Shown: positions 8,537 to 16,539 of the stretch, one piece after another
Position numbering within the stretch: the first letter of the stretch is position 1
How the letters are laid out: the number at the start of each line of letters is the position of its first letter
Assembly (NCBI GenBank): GCA_003990745.1
Contig: RBNI01003153.1
Coordinates: forward strand, 1 to 16,539
DNA: 16,539 nucleotides
Reading direction: 5' to 3'
Source: Jimgerdemannia flammicorona
Taxonomy: Eukaryota; Mucoromycota; Endogonomycetes; Endogonales; Endogonaceae
Program-made: the position numbers and the translations under genes
Notes under the pieces: model-generated
What the model saw: the letters and a program-made list of their open reading frames with translations, nothing else
Database searches by the model: none
What the model was told of the DNA's origin: nothing

Positions 8537-10039
8537 ATGCACTCAGTGAACAAGAACAAGAACAAGACACCCAAGCTCACAGATGAGCAGTGGTACAACA
8601 AGATCATTGATGGCTATGCCCCTCAAGAAAGATGCCTCCATGGTACTAGGATATACTGCTCTGAACACCTGAATGACTACTGGTCCTATATCAGTGAAGT
8701 CAGGAAAATCTGCCAACAGAAACATGAGCAAGAAGCTGCTGAAGCAAAAAGGAAAGCCAAAGAAGATGACCAGCCCCCAGAGCTTCAAGCTGACAGTGAC
8801 GATAAGGAGGAACAAGAATCAGACATCACCCTCAAGGTCAAGAAGTTTCACCCTGAAGCCAAGATTCTAGAATATAAGACTAAAGGAGCCATAGGAATAG
8901 ACCTTGCCAGCATTCAAGATGCTACCCTTAAACCACAGACCACCACCCTACTTGGCACTGGAATTAGAGTCAAGCTGCCAGAAAACCATGCCGGAATTAT
9001 CAAGACCAGGAGCAGTCTGGCCAAAAGCAAAATCTCAGTTGAAGGAGGAGTAATTGATCCTGATTATACTGGCAAGATCTTCCTTATAGTCAGAAATCAC
9101 AACCATACCACCCCCTTTGAAGTCAAGAAGCATGACAGAATTGGCCAGATACTGATCCATGAAATCAAGAAGCCCAAGATCATAGAAGCCATCGAACTTA
9201 TCAAGACCAAGAGAGGAGAACAAGGCTTTGGATCTACTGGAAGAGGAGCCTATGCTGCCACTAAGATTACCAAACTTGAGTACAAGAAAGACAAGGACCA
9301 GAACAAGCACACATATACCATTGGAGAAAACTTTCCCCTAGAGGAACAACTTCTCAAGATCCTGCACCAGAATGAAGGAGTACTTGCTATGGACTTTAGG
9401 GATATCCACAATCAAGAACCCAAGTACTACCACAAAGTTGACACTGGTAATACCAAGCCTATCTACCAGAAAGCCAGACCCATATCATCTGCCTACAGAG
9501 AGTGGCTATGGGCAGAACTCAAGAAAATGGAAGAAGCTAGAATCATCAAGCAAGCTATCAGCCCCCGGGCCTCACCCATTGTCCTAGCCCCGAAGAAAGG
9601 AAGCAAGCCTGGAGAGTTTGCACCAAGACTCTGTATTGACTATAAGAAGCTCAATGCCATCACCAAGAAGGATAGGCAGCCCTTACCAAATATTCAAGAA
9701 ATCCTTACCACCCTTGGAAGTGAAGCCAAATATTACACTACCTTGGATCTGTTCTCAGGCTTCCATCAGATCGGTCTCACTCAAGATGCCAGTGAGAAAT
9801 CAGCCTTCATCACACCTGATGCCACCTATATCTACCTGCAAATGCCATTTGGAATGTGCAATGCCCCAGCAAGTTTCCAGCGAATGATGAACAGAGTCTT
9901 CAGCAATGAGATTGGAAAATGGCTCTTTGTCTATGTTGATGATGTGATCATCTTCAGCAATACTGCATGGGAACATATCAATCACATACAGCTAGCCCTC
10001 AAGAGGCTCAAGGAGCATGGCCTCTACATCAAGCCCTAG
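8537..10039 (+). CDS. Longest open part of pol: dUTPase followed by reverse transcriptase
   Basis: This open segment of 500 codons starts at an internal Met. The parent frame is open from 8465 and ends at TAG 10037-10039, which replaces a likely CAG. Residues 1-95 are a charged linker. Residues ~95-237 are a trimeric-type dUTPase and ~300-500 the RT fingers and palm. The RT retains an LVLAPKK-like SPIVLAPKK (346-354), RLCIDYKKLN (364-373), TLDLFSGFHQI (402-412), QMPFGMCNAPASFQRMM (435-451) and the catalytic YVDD at 466-469 (9932-9943). RT copies the RNA to cDNA in the cytoplasmic particle. Both catalytic domains look intact at the residues I can judge, unlike the rest of the element. The thumb and RNase H follow past the stop in the same frame. 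Confidence 0.9.
   Translation: MHSVNKNKNKTPKLTDEQWYNKIIDGYAPQERCLHGTRIYCSEHLNDYWSYISEVRKICQQKHEQEAAEAKRKAKEDDQPPELQADSDDKEEQESDITLKVKKFHPEAKILEYKTKGAIGIDLASIQDATLKPQTTTLLGTGIRVKLPENHAGIIKTRSSLAKSKISVEGGVIDPDYTGKIFLIVRNHNHTTPFEVKKHDRIGQILIHEIKKPKIIEAIELIKTKRGEQGFGSTGRGAYAATKITKLEYKKDKDQNKHTYTIGENFPLEEQLLKILHQNEGVLAMDFRDIHNQEPKYYHKVDTGNTKPIYQKARPISSAYREWLWAELKKMEEARIIKQAISPRASPIVLAPKKGSKPGEFAPRLCIDYKKLNAITKKDRQPLPNIQEILTTLGSEAKYYTTLDLFSGFHQIGLTQDASEKSAFITPDATYIYLQMPFGMCNAPASFQRMMNRVFSNEIGKWLFVYVDDVIIFSNTAWEHINHIQLALKRLKEHGLYIKP
8819..9247 (+). other. dUTPase domain inside pol, between protease and RT
   Basis: dUTPase hydrolyses dUTP to dUMP and pyrophosphate, keeping uracil out of newly made DNA. 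All five motifs of the homotrimeric family occur in order (residues counted from 8537): I GAIGIDLA (117-124), II TRSSLA (157-162), III GGVIDPDYTGKI (170-181) with the expected Asp and Tyr, IV RIGQIL (201-206), and V RGEQGFGSTGRG (226-237), the glycine-rich phosphate-binding tail. The length of about 140 residues is normal. It lies in frame between the protease and RT, a position that differs from the classical retroviral ones. No stop interrupts it. Confidence 0.92.
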
Positions 10040-10762
10040 AAATGCAAGTTTGCAGTTCAAGAAATCACCTACCTAGGACACCTCATCAATCAGACTGGAA
10101 TCCACATAGACCTCATGAAGATCGAGGCTGTTGCAGCCTACCCAAGACCCAGAACAACCACAGAAGTCCATGCCTTCCTTGGACTGGCCAGCTACTATAG
10201 AAGATTCATTAAAGGATACTCCAATATTGCAGCACCTATCTATGAGCTACTGAAAAAGGAGACTAAATTTGAATAGACCAAGGAGTGCCAAGAAACCTTC
10301 AATGAACTCAAGACCAGATTGACCCAAGCACCCATCCTCAGAAGACCAGACTGGAACCTAGAATTCATCCTGCAGACAGATACGAGTGCTATAGGACTTG
10401 GAGCAGTCCTAGCTCAGAAGAAAGATAGATATGAATATGTCATCTCCTATGCAAGCTGAGATACCCACAGAGCAGAACAGAACTATGAGTCATACAAGCT
10501 TGAATGCTTAGCAGTAGTCTGGGCAGTAGACAAGTTCCACTACTACCTAGCTGGGAAACACTTCACCATTCAAACAGACTATTCTGCTCTTGCCTGGCTA
10601 TTCCACACTCTGAACCCCAAAGGAATATATGTCAGATGGATCTACAGGCTGCAAGAGTATGACTGTACTGTCAAGCACTGCTTAGGAAAGACTAACACCA
10701 ATGCTGATACACTCTCAAGGACACCTCGAAACACTCCCATCAAGACTATTCAATATGAATAA
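10040..10762 (+). pseudogene. RT thumb and RNase H of the gypsy element
   Basis: This continues the RT frame. KCKFAVQEITYLGHLIN and AFLGLASYYRRFIKGYS (about 10040-10212) are the conserved gypsy RT connection/thumb. RNase H, which degrades the RNA strand of the hybrid, follows from about 10360: LQTDTSAIGLGAVLAQ (first catalytic Asp), AEQNYESYKLECLAVVWAV (Glu), QTDYSALAWL (Asp) and NADTLSR (last Asp, about 10702-10722). All four acidic residues seem present. Stops are at 10274-10276 (TAG, where Trp TGG is usual) and 10457-10459 (TGA, where Arg CGA is usual). The frame ends at TAA 10760-10762, which overlaps the ATG of the integrase frame. Confidence 0.85.
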
Positions 10763-12002
10763 GGAGCTATACTATGGATTAATCAGCTACCTTGAACAGT
10801 AGAAGATGTCCAACCACCTCAAACTCTGGACAATCACCATCATCAACTGGACTTAGAAATAGTTTGAATTAGACAACACTATACTCAGAAAAGGAGGAAA
10901 GCTAGTAATACTCGAATACAAGAAGTATCAAGTAATGAAGGAAGTACATGAGCAAGAACACCTAGGAGAAACCAACACATATGATAAGGCAAGAAGAACC
11001 ATATGGTGGCCCAAGATGGAAGAAGACCTGCACCAATTTGTCAAAGGGTGTGACAAGTGCCAAAAACAGAAACAAGATCAACAAGACCAGGCATCCAGGT
11101 CATCAAGAATTGAGCCTATCCCCTTCCACCATATTGCAATAGATATCATTGGACCACTACCAGTAACACTATCAGGAAACCACTATATTATAGTTATTGT
11201 AGACCTCTTCACCAAATGGATAGAGGCAAGAGCATTACAAGAAGCCAATGTCCTCTCTATAGCTGACTTCCTATACCAAGAAATCATCTGCCACTACAAG
11301 ACACTGAAGCAAATCACCACAGACCATGGCACAGAATTTGTTAATGGATTCTATGAGATAATATATCAGAAATACAAGATCTAGTACATCAAGACCACTG
11401 CATACCACCCTCAAGGAAATGGACAGACAGAAAGAACCAATAAGACTCTCAAGAACATCCTAGTAAAGATCTCAGAGACATATGAGAATTGGGATAACTA
11501 TCTCCCAACCGCTCTCTCTGTCCTATGAGATATATGGTCATAGAGCACACATTTTACTCCAAGAGAGCTGCTCTTCAGAGAAGAAGATTCTGATGGAACC
11601 TCAGCCACAAATCTAGACCTAACTTGGAGATGGGTTGATGCAGAAATCCGGAGACTACACCAAATCAGGAAAAAAGCTAAAGATTACATCACTAAGTCAC
11701 AAGCACTGATAAGGAAGAATGTGGAAAAGAATCACAAGATCCTAGAACCCATCTGAATTGGAGAAAAGGTTCTACTGTATCGAAATATGGTAGAAGCCTC
11801 ATAGTCGCGAAAACTGGAGCCCAAATGGGAAGGACCCTTCTATGTGCAAGATATCAAGGGAACTACCTTCTGGCTTAGAAAAATCTCAGGGACTATACTG
11901 CCTACCATGGTACATAGGAACAGATTCAAGAAATACTATGAACCTATACAAGAGAAGCAAAATGTTATGACTGCTCACAAGATTTTAGTCTGTGAATCAT
12001 AA
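10755..12002 (+). pseudogene. Integrase ORF of the gypsy element (separate frame)
   Basis: Integrase joins the cDNA to host DNA. The frame runs from ATG 10755 to TAA 12000-12002. A linker (MNKELYYGLISYLEQ...) leads to the HHCC finger: HEQEH near 10947 and CDKC near 11052. The catalytic core has AIDIIGPLP (first Asp, near 11141), TDHGTEF (second Asp, near 11321) and YHPQGNGQTER (Glu) with exactly 35 residues between the last two, a DD35E triad. A GPY/F-like module (KLEPKWEGPFYV ... MVHRNRFKKYYE) ends at about 11945. I see no chromodomain. In-frame stops lie early in the linker (near 10800-10860) and at 11382 (TAG), 11526 (TGA), 11541 (TAG), 11754 (TGA) and 11802 (TAG), all consistent with CGA, CAG or TGG ancestors. 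Confidence 0.87.
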
Positions 12003-12305
12003 CAGTATGTCCCATGATCAGCAGGCTATCTGTCTGGACCATTCTCTAAGAGATACGGCACTGGCAACTACTCATCCATAAGACTTTCAAAGTCAGAGGA
12101 GTTTGAACCATCAACTGATTGGTCAAGATCAGAATTAGGCCCTTGCTCTATATGAAGGGAGCAACCCTTCACCATTATGCCAAAATACAAAGGGAAGACA
12201 CCAGTCTATAAACACCACTTTTCGACCCCTTGCCAGAGGTTATGGGATCAGCAAATTTTTTAGGACTGGATCAATGAATAAGGACACTCAGGAAGATCCT
12301 TATTC
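12003..12305 (+). other. 3' untranslated stretch between integrase and 3' LTR
   Basis: About 300 bases with no reading frame that I can link to the element. It lies between the integrase stop and the polypurine tract, as is usual for a short 3' leader. No repeat or RNA gene is visible in it. Confidence 0.6.
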
Positions 12306-12315
12306 AGGAGGAAGA
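12306..12315 (+). other. Polypurine tract
   Basis: AGGAGGAAGA lies directly before the TGTAAT start of the 3' LTR. A purine run in exactly this place is the primer for plus-strand DNA synthesis in LTR elements. Confidence 0.8.
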
Positions 12316-12470
12316 TGTAATGGTGACCCCAGAATGATGACATCAGCACAGGAGACAGCCTTTCCTTATAAGCCACCAGATCAGAGCACAAGAAGATCAT
12401 ACAGTATACAAGATGAGCAATGATGACCAACTATGAGTCATTATGACCACAGTACAAGCATCCTGAAGAA

Positions 12471-12477
12471 TATAAAA
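12471..12477 (+). promoter_or_regulatory. Candidate TATA box upstream of the LTR ORF (3' LTR)
   Basis: TATAAAA, identical in sequence and context to the box at 5234, stands 87 bases from box start to the ATG at 12558. In this copy it could drive the LTR ORF independently of the element's body. Confidence 0.4.
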
Positions 12478-12557
12478 GAAGGATCAAGGAACTACAGTAG
12501 CAGCAATCAATAAGAACCACCAATCCCAAAATAGCTCAAAGACTTACTACAAATGAA

Positions 12558-13376
12558 ATGCCTGCTGCCCACCAAACTTCAAGGTTAAGGAATCACTAAG
12601 GTATTTCAGTCAAGGAAAAGATGTTCCAAGACATCAGAAGAGCCATGAGGACCTGCTCAAGAAGAACTCCTAGCATCAACCTAGGTACTGCAGACCCTTA
12701 TTACTTTATTCTCTATCACTACGAAATGGAAACAAGGATCACCATTGCCACTGAATGCCTCCAAATGTGGCAGGAGTATGAAATAGGAAACCTCCTCTGC
12801 CAGGAGTTCCTACAGGCCAGCACCTAAGAGCTACAAGATGCTACTCCTATGGATATATATGAAATGAGAACAGCTAAGAAGATCCATCAGATCTTCAGGT
12901 ATGTACCATGGTCAATCCCCAACTTGGAGTATGTTAGAGTCTCAGACTTCAGAGACCTATTATCCCACCATATCAATGTGCTAGAAGCTAGGGTGGCTAC
13001 AGAAGCCCAGTCCACTATCACCCTCAACAGTGAAGAAGTAGAAGACTTCTGGTATCCTATCCTTCAGGACAACCCAGACCAATTTCTGCAAGGATTGATC
13101 TCAGTATTCCAAGGCCCAAGCATCCAGATTAGATCCCCCCAAGATCTCACATTTGTCCCCTATTTTGTAGAAGAGAACCTCATAGACTGGAGAGCTCCAG
13201 ATCTTGTTCCTGATTTTCCTGCCACTGCCGAATGTGATGACATCATCGGTGATGATGTCATCTTGCACGACTTTGACATACATGAAATACGTAACCTGCA
13301 TGATGAATTTGTAGATCTCATCTCCTTCAGTGATGATGATGATGAAGCCCCCATGGTTCTGAACTTTCTGCTCTAA
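12558..13376 (+). pseudogene. LTR-resident ORF, unknown protein of 272 aa (3' LTR copy)
   Basis: The frame from ATG 12558 to TAA 13374-13376 is 819 nt, exactly as long as the 5' LTR copy. It is broken by TAA at 12597-12599 and TAA at 12825-12827. At both codons the 5' LTR reads CAA. Conversely, the two stops of the 5' copy are CAA and TGG here. The part after 12827 is open for 182 codons and includes RVSDFRDL, ITLNSEEVEDFW, DQFLQGLISVFQGPSIQI, VPYFVEENLIDW and the acidic tail. The second Met at 12621 would restart after the first stop. Function is unknown; no motif I know is present. The downstream 35-bp array and AATAAA have the same order as in the other LTR. Confidence 0.62.
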
Positions 13377-13385
13377 GTTCTTTGT

Positions 13386-13545
13386 TACACTGGATAATAC
13401 CAGTACCGGTATTCTCATATAACACTAGATAATGCCAGCACTGGTATTCTGAGGTGACACGAAATTGTTCCAGTACTGATATTTTGATGTGATACCAAAT
13501 AATGCCAGCATCCTGAACCTGTACAACCATCAATGCCAGTCCTGG
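13386..13545 (+). repeat. Array of 35-bp units with a palindromic core (3' LTR)
   Basis: Cores start at 13400 (CCAGTACCGG), 13435 (CCAGCACTGG), 13470 (CCAGTACTGA) and 13505 (CCAGCATCCT), again 35 bases apart, with a weaker fifth near 13536. Period and order match the 5' LTR, although individual bases differ by transitions. Confidence 0.75.
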
Positions 13546-13615
13546 AACTTAGTAGTTTTAGTTATTGGAATTTATATTTAGCTTTATATCTTAGCAACCA
13601 TTGAATTATATTTTG

Positions 13616-13623
13616 TATAAATA
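13616..13623 (+). promoter_or_regulatory. TATA box of the 3' LTR
   Basis: TATAAATA followed by CCCCTC, same context as 6379. In this LTR it could drive read-out transcription into the flank on the right. Confidence 0.5.
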
Positions 13624-13642
13624 CCCCTCTTATTTCCTCTGA

Positions 13643-13648
13643 AATAAA
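13643..13648 (+). terminator. Poly(A) signal AATAAA of the 3' LTR
   Basis: AATAAA lies 20 bases downstream of the TATA box, the expected place for the poly(A) signal that ends genomic and LTR-ORF transcripts of this element. Confidence 0.55.
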
Positions 13649-13853
13649 GTCAGTTCCAGTTTCACTTACACACACTTCCTTGCAAGCAATCTAAGAGATA
13701 ACAAGATAGTTAAAGATAAGAAGTTTGAGGACTATAAGACCTTGGGAAGGCACTCCAATAAGAACTTACTTATAACAAACTTGAGTTAGTCTAAAAGATA
13801 TACCTTGAAGAGAATCTGCCATATTTGAAGGACTCAGCGACTACTACATAACA

Positions 13854-14300
13854 ATATATATACTTAGTCACTATATCTAAAATACTTATACTTATAAACT
13901 TACAAGTCCATAAGTCTATAAGTAATAAGTATAAGCTGAGAGCTTTAAATATTATAATAAGTATAAGTCTACAAGCTTACAATCTTATGAGTAATAAATA
14001 TAAGTCTGTAAGTCTGCAATTTTATAAGTAATAAGTATAAGCTAAGAGCTTTAAATATTATAATAAGTATAAGTCTATAAGTCTACAATCTTGTAAGTAA
14101 TAAGTATAAGCTGAGAGCTTCAAATATTATAATAAGTATAAGTTTATAAGTCTGTAATCTCATAAACAATAAGTGTAAGCTAAGAACTTTGAATATTATA
14201 ATAAGTATAAGTCTATAAGTACATATAAGCCCACAAGCTTATAAGTAATAAGTATAAGCTGAGAGCTTTAGATATTATAATAAGTATAGGTAAAATATAC
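13854..14300 (+). repeat. AT-rich tandem repeat (minisatellite), unit about 70 bp
   Basis: The segment AAGCTRAGAGCTTTAAATAT followed by TATAATAAGTATAAGTCT recurs with starts near 13933, 14039, 14108, 14177 and 14256, so spacings are 106, 69, 69 and 79. Units differ by small indels and by transitions. Between units, short ATAAGTCTATAAGT motifs form a second-level repeat. The first part (13884-13935) also reads nearly the same on the opposite strand. No coding potential. Confidence 0.8.
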
Positions 14301-15009
14301 CTTTCTCTGATATAATTTATATTATACAAACTTCTGGTAATATTTTTCACAATAATTCAGAAAAAAGGTACTATTAATATATTTTTAAGCAAGAGTTCTG
14401 ATAGGTGTGTTAGGTCAGGTGGATCTGGAGCATTCAGCTGATAATATGTAGGAAGAGGTTATAGCCTAGAGATGGGCTCTTTTAGAGGTATAAAGGATAG
14501 AGAGAGCTCTGGAGAGCAATCAGAGTCTAGTGGAAATGGGGGAGAATTTGGACCCCTGAGTTTTGCTGATAAGATGAAGGGGAGTAGATGACCAGTAGGT
14601 ACTCAGACTAGCATAGCTGAGGGAAAAGATAAGGTGAACCTGGGGAGGGTAGGAGGCTCTTTGTTTAGAGATGCAAGGGTAGAGGCAGGGGGAGCTATGA
14701 CTGGAGACAGTGAAGTGACTGCTAATAGAGGTGTGATGGAAAATCTGGAAAAAAAAAAGAGATATGATGACTGATAGTAGTGCTATGCAGAGAGACCAGT
14801 AGGGGCAGAGGATCTGACTAATGGTATAATAGGTCTGATGATAGTCCTATTATTCAAGAAATTGATCTTAGAGTTTATAGTCACATTGTACTTCTGGGAC
14901 TTAGCAGTGATAGCAAAGATAGTTCTAGAGCTAATCTCAAAGCAGATGGCTGAGACTGCCTTAGTGAAGTTTCTAAAAAGACTGGAGGAGATAGAGGTGG
15001 GTGTGGAAG
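14301..15009 (+). other. Degraded sequence, probably upstream part of the right LINE
   Basis: GC content rises from about 14390 and G/A-rich, coding-like text appears, but I cannot assign a sure domain. One frame reads GSFRGIKDRESSGEQSESSG and then FADKMKGS near 14570, which recalls a LINE ORF1 N-terminus. A 63-codon frame at 14838-15029 ends in VEVGVEGGG-like text that precedes the RT block after a one-base shift (GVEGGG, then GVFANDM). The RT motifs that should come before this point are not visible, so an internal deletion is likely. An A10 run lies at 14749-14758. Confidence 0.4.
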
Positions 15010-15770
15010 GTGGGGGTCTTTGCCAATGATATGGTAGTTAGACTTGGCTCAGTGGCAGATATTGAGGTACTTAAGAAGATAGTGGAATAATATGAGATAC
15101 ACTCTGGGGTAAAACTCAACTAGCATAAGTGTGAGATAATAGTGTTAGAGAATAGGCTAGTAGGAGGGGACATCATTGGAACAATTGTTCCTATAGGAGA
15201 GATAGTACAGTATTTGGATATCTTTCTTTCTGTATATGGATCTGTCTTATCATGAGTATAGTGGAAGAGGAGGGTGACCATTTGGGGGGAGGCTCTTAGA
15301 GGTTAAGGAGGTCACTACATCTCTCTAGCAGAACAAGTGTTAATTCTGAATGTCTACTGGTTTCCCAAGCTATGGTATATTGCTTATCACTTAGACTTTT
15401 CAGCTTGGGTGGTGAAGAGACTGATGAAACTGGCTAGAAATTAGATTTGGGCAGAGAGGTGGGCTCAGATCAGTTAAGATACTCTTGCAACACTGATGGT
15501 TAGGGAAGGGCTAGGCCTAGTAGATTTTCCTAAGAGGCTACACTGCCTGTGAGCTTGGTGGTTGAAAAGGGCTATTGAACTGCAGGAAGGAAGTTGGGTG
15601 CCACTGATACAGAAGGTGTAGGAGATGAGATTCTCCCCACAAGGGTCATCAGGAGACTTGCTATCTCTGGTGGGCCTGGATAGAAGCTGATAGCTATGGT
15701 ATAAGAGCTTCTGGTGGAGGGTGGTAGATGGAGTACACTGCATAGACCTGTACTGGTAGAGTAATGAGGA
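15010..15770 (+). pseudogene. LINE ORF2 remnant: RT palm end, thumb and C-terminal part
   Basis: One plus-strand frame holds a non-LTR RT in the expected order: VFANDMVVRLGS (15016, the F-A-D-D motif with the first Asp changed to Asn), LKKIVE-stop-YEIHSGVKLN-stop-HKCEII (15070-15130, matching the LINE motif SG-x-K-(L/I)-N-W-x-K with TGG changed to TAG), VQYLDIFL (about 15205, usually YLG), SLAEQVLILNVYWFPKLWYIAYHL (about 15322), IWAERWAQIS (about 15448), and REGLGLVDFPKRLHCL (about 15502, the GGLGL block). RT would copy the LINE RNA at the target nick. The Asp-to-Asn change and many TAG/TGA stops show it is dead. It is on the opposite strand to the LINE at the left edge. Confidence 0.78.
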
Positions 15771-16539
15771 AGAGATACTGTGGAGACCAGCTATATAGAG
15801 ATAGGACAGACTGTTTCTGGGAGGTAATCTACTTGCTGAGTTTGATATTAGTGATAGAGTAGAGTGTCAGCAGGAACTTGGTCAGGATATTTGGCCAAAT
15901 AGTTAGCAGACAGTGAGAATTGGTGAGGAGTGAGACTGGGCAGGAGTCTGGTCTTGGAGTGCTGAGGTGCATAGGTAGTTTTCTCCCAAGTTCTGAGTAG
16001 TATGGTAGTGGATACTGCAGAGGAATATTATGTTAAATTTCTATACTAGACATCTGGTAGATGGTAGATGATTAGATTGTGAGGAGTGTTATAATGTAGG
16101 ACAAGTTGGGGATTTGTACAGATGTCTGAATATTGGCTGAGAGAGTGTAAGATTCTGGGGGACTTTTTGATAGTAGTAGGGGACCAGCTGGGTGTGAAGA
16201 GGAGGCCAGATGGGGAGAGAGGTTGCTGAGAGGATTTGAAATCTAGGTTAGTGGATGGTATGAGCAATAGATGGCTCACTGTAGGGTGGGTTTTAGCTGT
16301 ATAGGTAGGGCTGACTAGACATTGGCTCTTTGTTTTTGAGGAGGGCCAATAGATGGGTATATAAGAGAAGTTGTTAAGATGGGAGGGGTTGATGGGAGAT
16401 TTGCTGACAGGGTGGTAGGTTGGTTGGAGTCCCCAGGGTGGGCAATATCACCATCTGGTGGAAGAAATCTGTGAACAGAGTGGTGGGCAGATGGCAATAG
16501 TAAATGATGTAGTGGTCTTTCATCAAGAGAGAGTGGGGG
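15771..16539 (+). other. Probable LINE ORF2 C-terminal remainder, unassigned
   Basis: The sequence keeps the same G/A-rich plus-strand character and dense TAG/TGA stops as the RT remnant to its left. I find no motif I can name, and no end of the element (no clear 3' tail). Minus-strand ORFs here (16046-16279, 16315-16497) look like antisense shadows. Confidence 0.4.

Larger units (their letters stand above)
5079..13853 (+). mobile_element. Ty3/gypsy LTR retrotransposon with dUTPase, nearly full length
   Basis: Two directly repeated LTRs of about 1.54 kb flank an internal region with gag, protease, dUTPase, RT, RNase H and integrase in that order. RT before RNase H before integrase is the Metaviridae (Ty3/gypsy) order. 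Both LTRs start TGTAAT, and the right one ends ACA. The flanks are (AT)n, so a short target duplication (ATAT or ATATAT) is compatible but uninformative. Gag to RNase H is one frame and integrase a second. Twelve in-frame stops in the coding region (seven TGA, five TAG) fit CGA to TGA, CAG to TAG or TGG to TAG. The LTRs differ by several percent: about 18 differences in the first ~240 nt by eye, all transitions. The copy is therefore neither very recent nor active. Confidence 0.93.
12316..13853 (+). repeat. 3' LTR
   Basis: It starts TGTAATGGTGAC right after the polypurine tract and ends ACA before an (AT)n run. It is collinear with the 5' LTR, with differences that are nearly all transitions. 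It carries the same TATA boxes (12471 and 13616), reading frame (12558-13376), 35-bp palindromic array (13396-13545) and AATAAA (13643-13648). Confidence 0.92.

Noticed and set aside
6737..12002. A nonstandard genetic code or programmed readthrough reading TGA as arginine
   Set aside because: TAG codons occur too, at Gln and Trp positions, and the neighbouring LINE and hAT relics decay the same way. C-to-T mutation explains all of it.
13854..14300. CRISPR-like array
   Set aside because: Units are imperfect, spacing varies (69-106) and there are no unique spacers or cas genes. It is an AT-rich minisatellite in a eukaryotic context.
1..16539. The left and right LINE remnants as two ends of one element or an inverted repeat
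   Set aside because: They are on opposite strands and cover different parts (ORF1/endonuclease versus late RT), and I saw no inverted similarity between them.

Overview
The window looks like a transposon graveyard from a filamentous fungus. I see no host gene, tRNA, rRNA or bacterial operon structure. The fungal assignment is an inference from two things. The element types are a Ty3/gypsy LTR retrotransposon, LINEs with an APE-type endonuclease and a hAT transposase. Nearly every premature stop can be explained by C-to-T change in CpG or CpA context (CGA to TGA, CAG/CAA to TAG/TAA, TGG to TAG), which resembles RIP or deamination of methylated cytosine. I cannot name the species.

Layout. 1-2298 (minus): a LINE with ORF1 (2298-661) and the endonuclease start of ORF2 (647 to the left edge). 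Its 5' leader runs from 2299 to about 2696. 2697-3265: a second, more decayed copy of the same LINE 5' end, in direct tandem. 3266-5078: an extremely AT-rich stretch that still holds four recognisable blocks of a hAT transposase on the plus strand. 5079-13853: an almost complete Ty3/gypsy element of about 8.8 kb with two LTRs of about 1.54 kb. 13854-14300: an AT-rich tandem repeat of roughly 70 bp. 14300-16539 (plus): another LINE remnant, clearest at the RT YADD-equivalent and thumb region (15010-15740).

The gypsy element carries gag with a CCHC knuckle, aspartic protease, a dUTPase with all five motifs, RT, RNase H and integrase. Gag through RNase H is one reading frame (6737-10762). The integrase lies in a second frame that begins inside an ATGAATAA overlap. 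Integrase has HHCC, DD35E and a GPY/F-like tail, with no chromodomain visible.

The most unusual feature is in the LTRs. Each contains its own TATA box, a 273-codon reading frame (819 nt, the same length in both copies) and a poly(A) signal, followed by five units of a 35-bp palindromic repeat between ORF and poly(A) signal. The ORF is broken at different codons in the two LTRs, so the ancestor was probably open. I do not recognise the protein.
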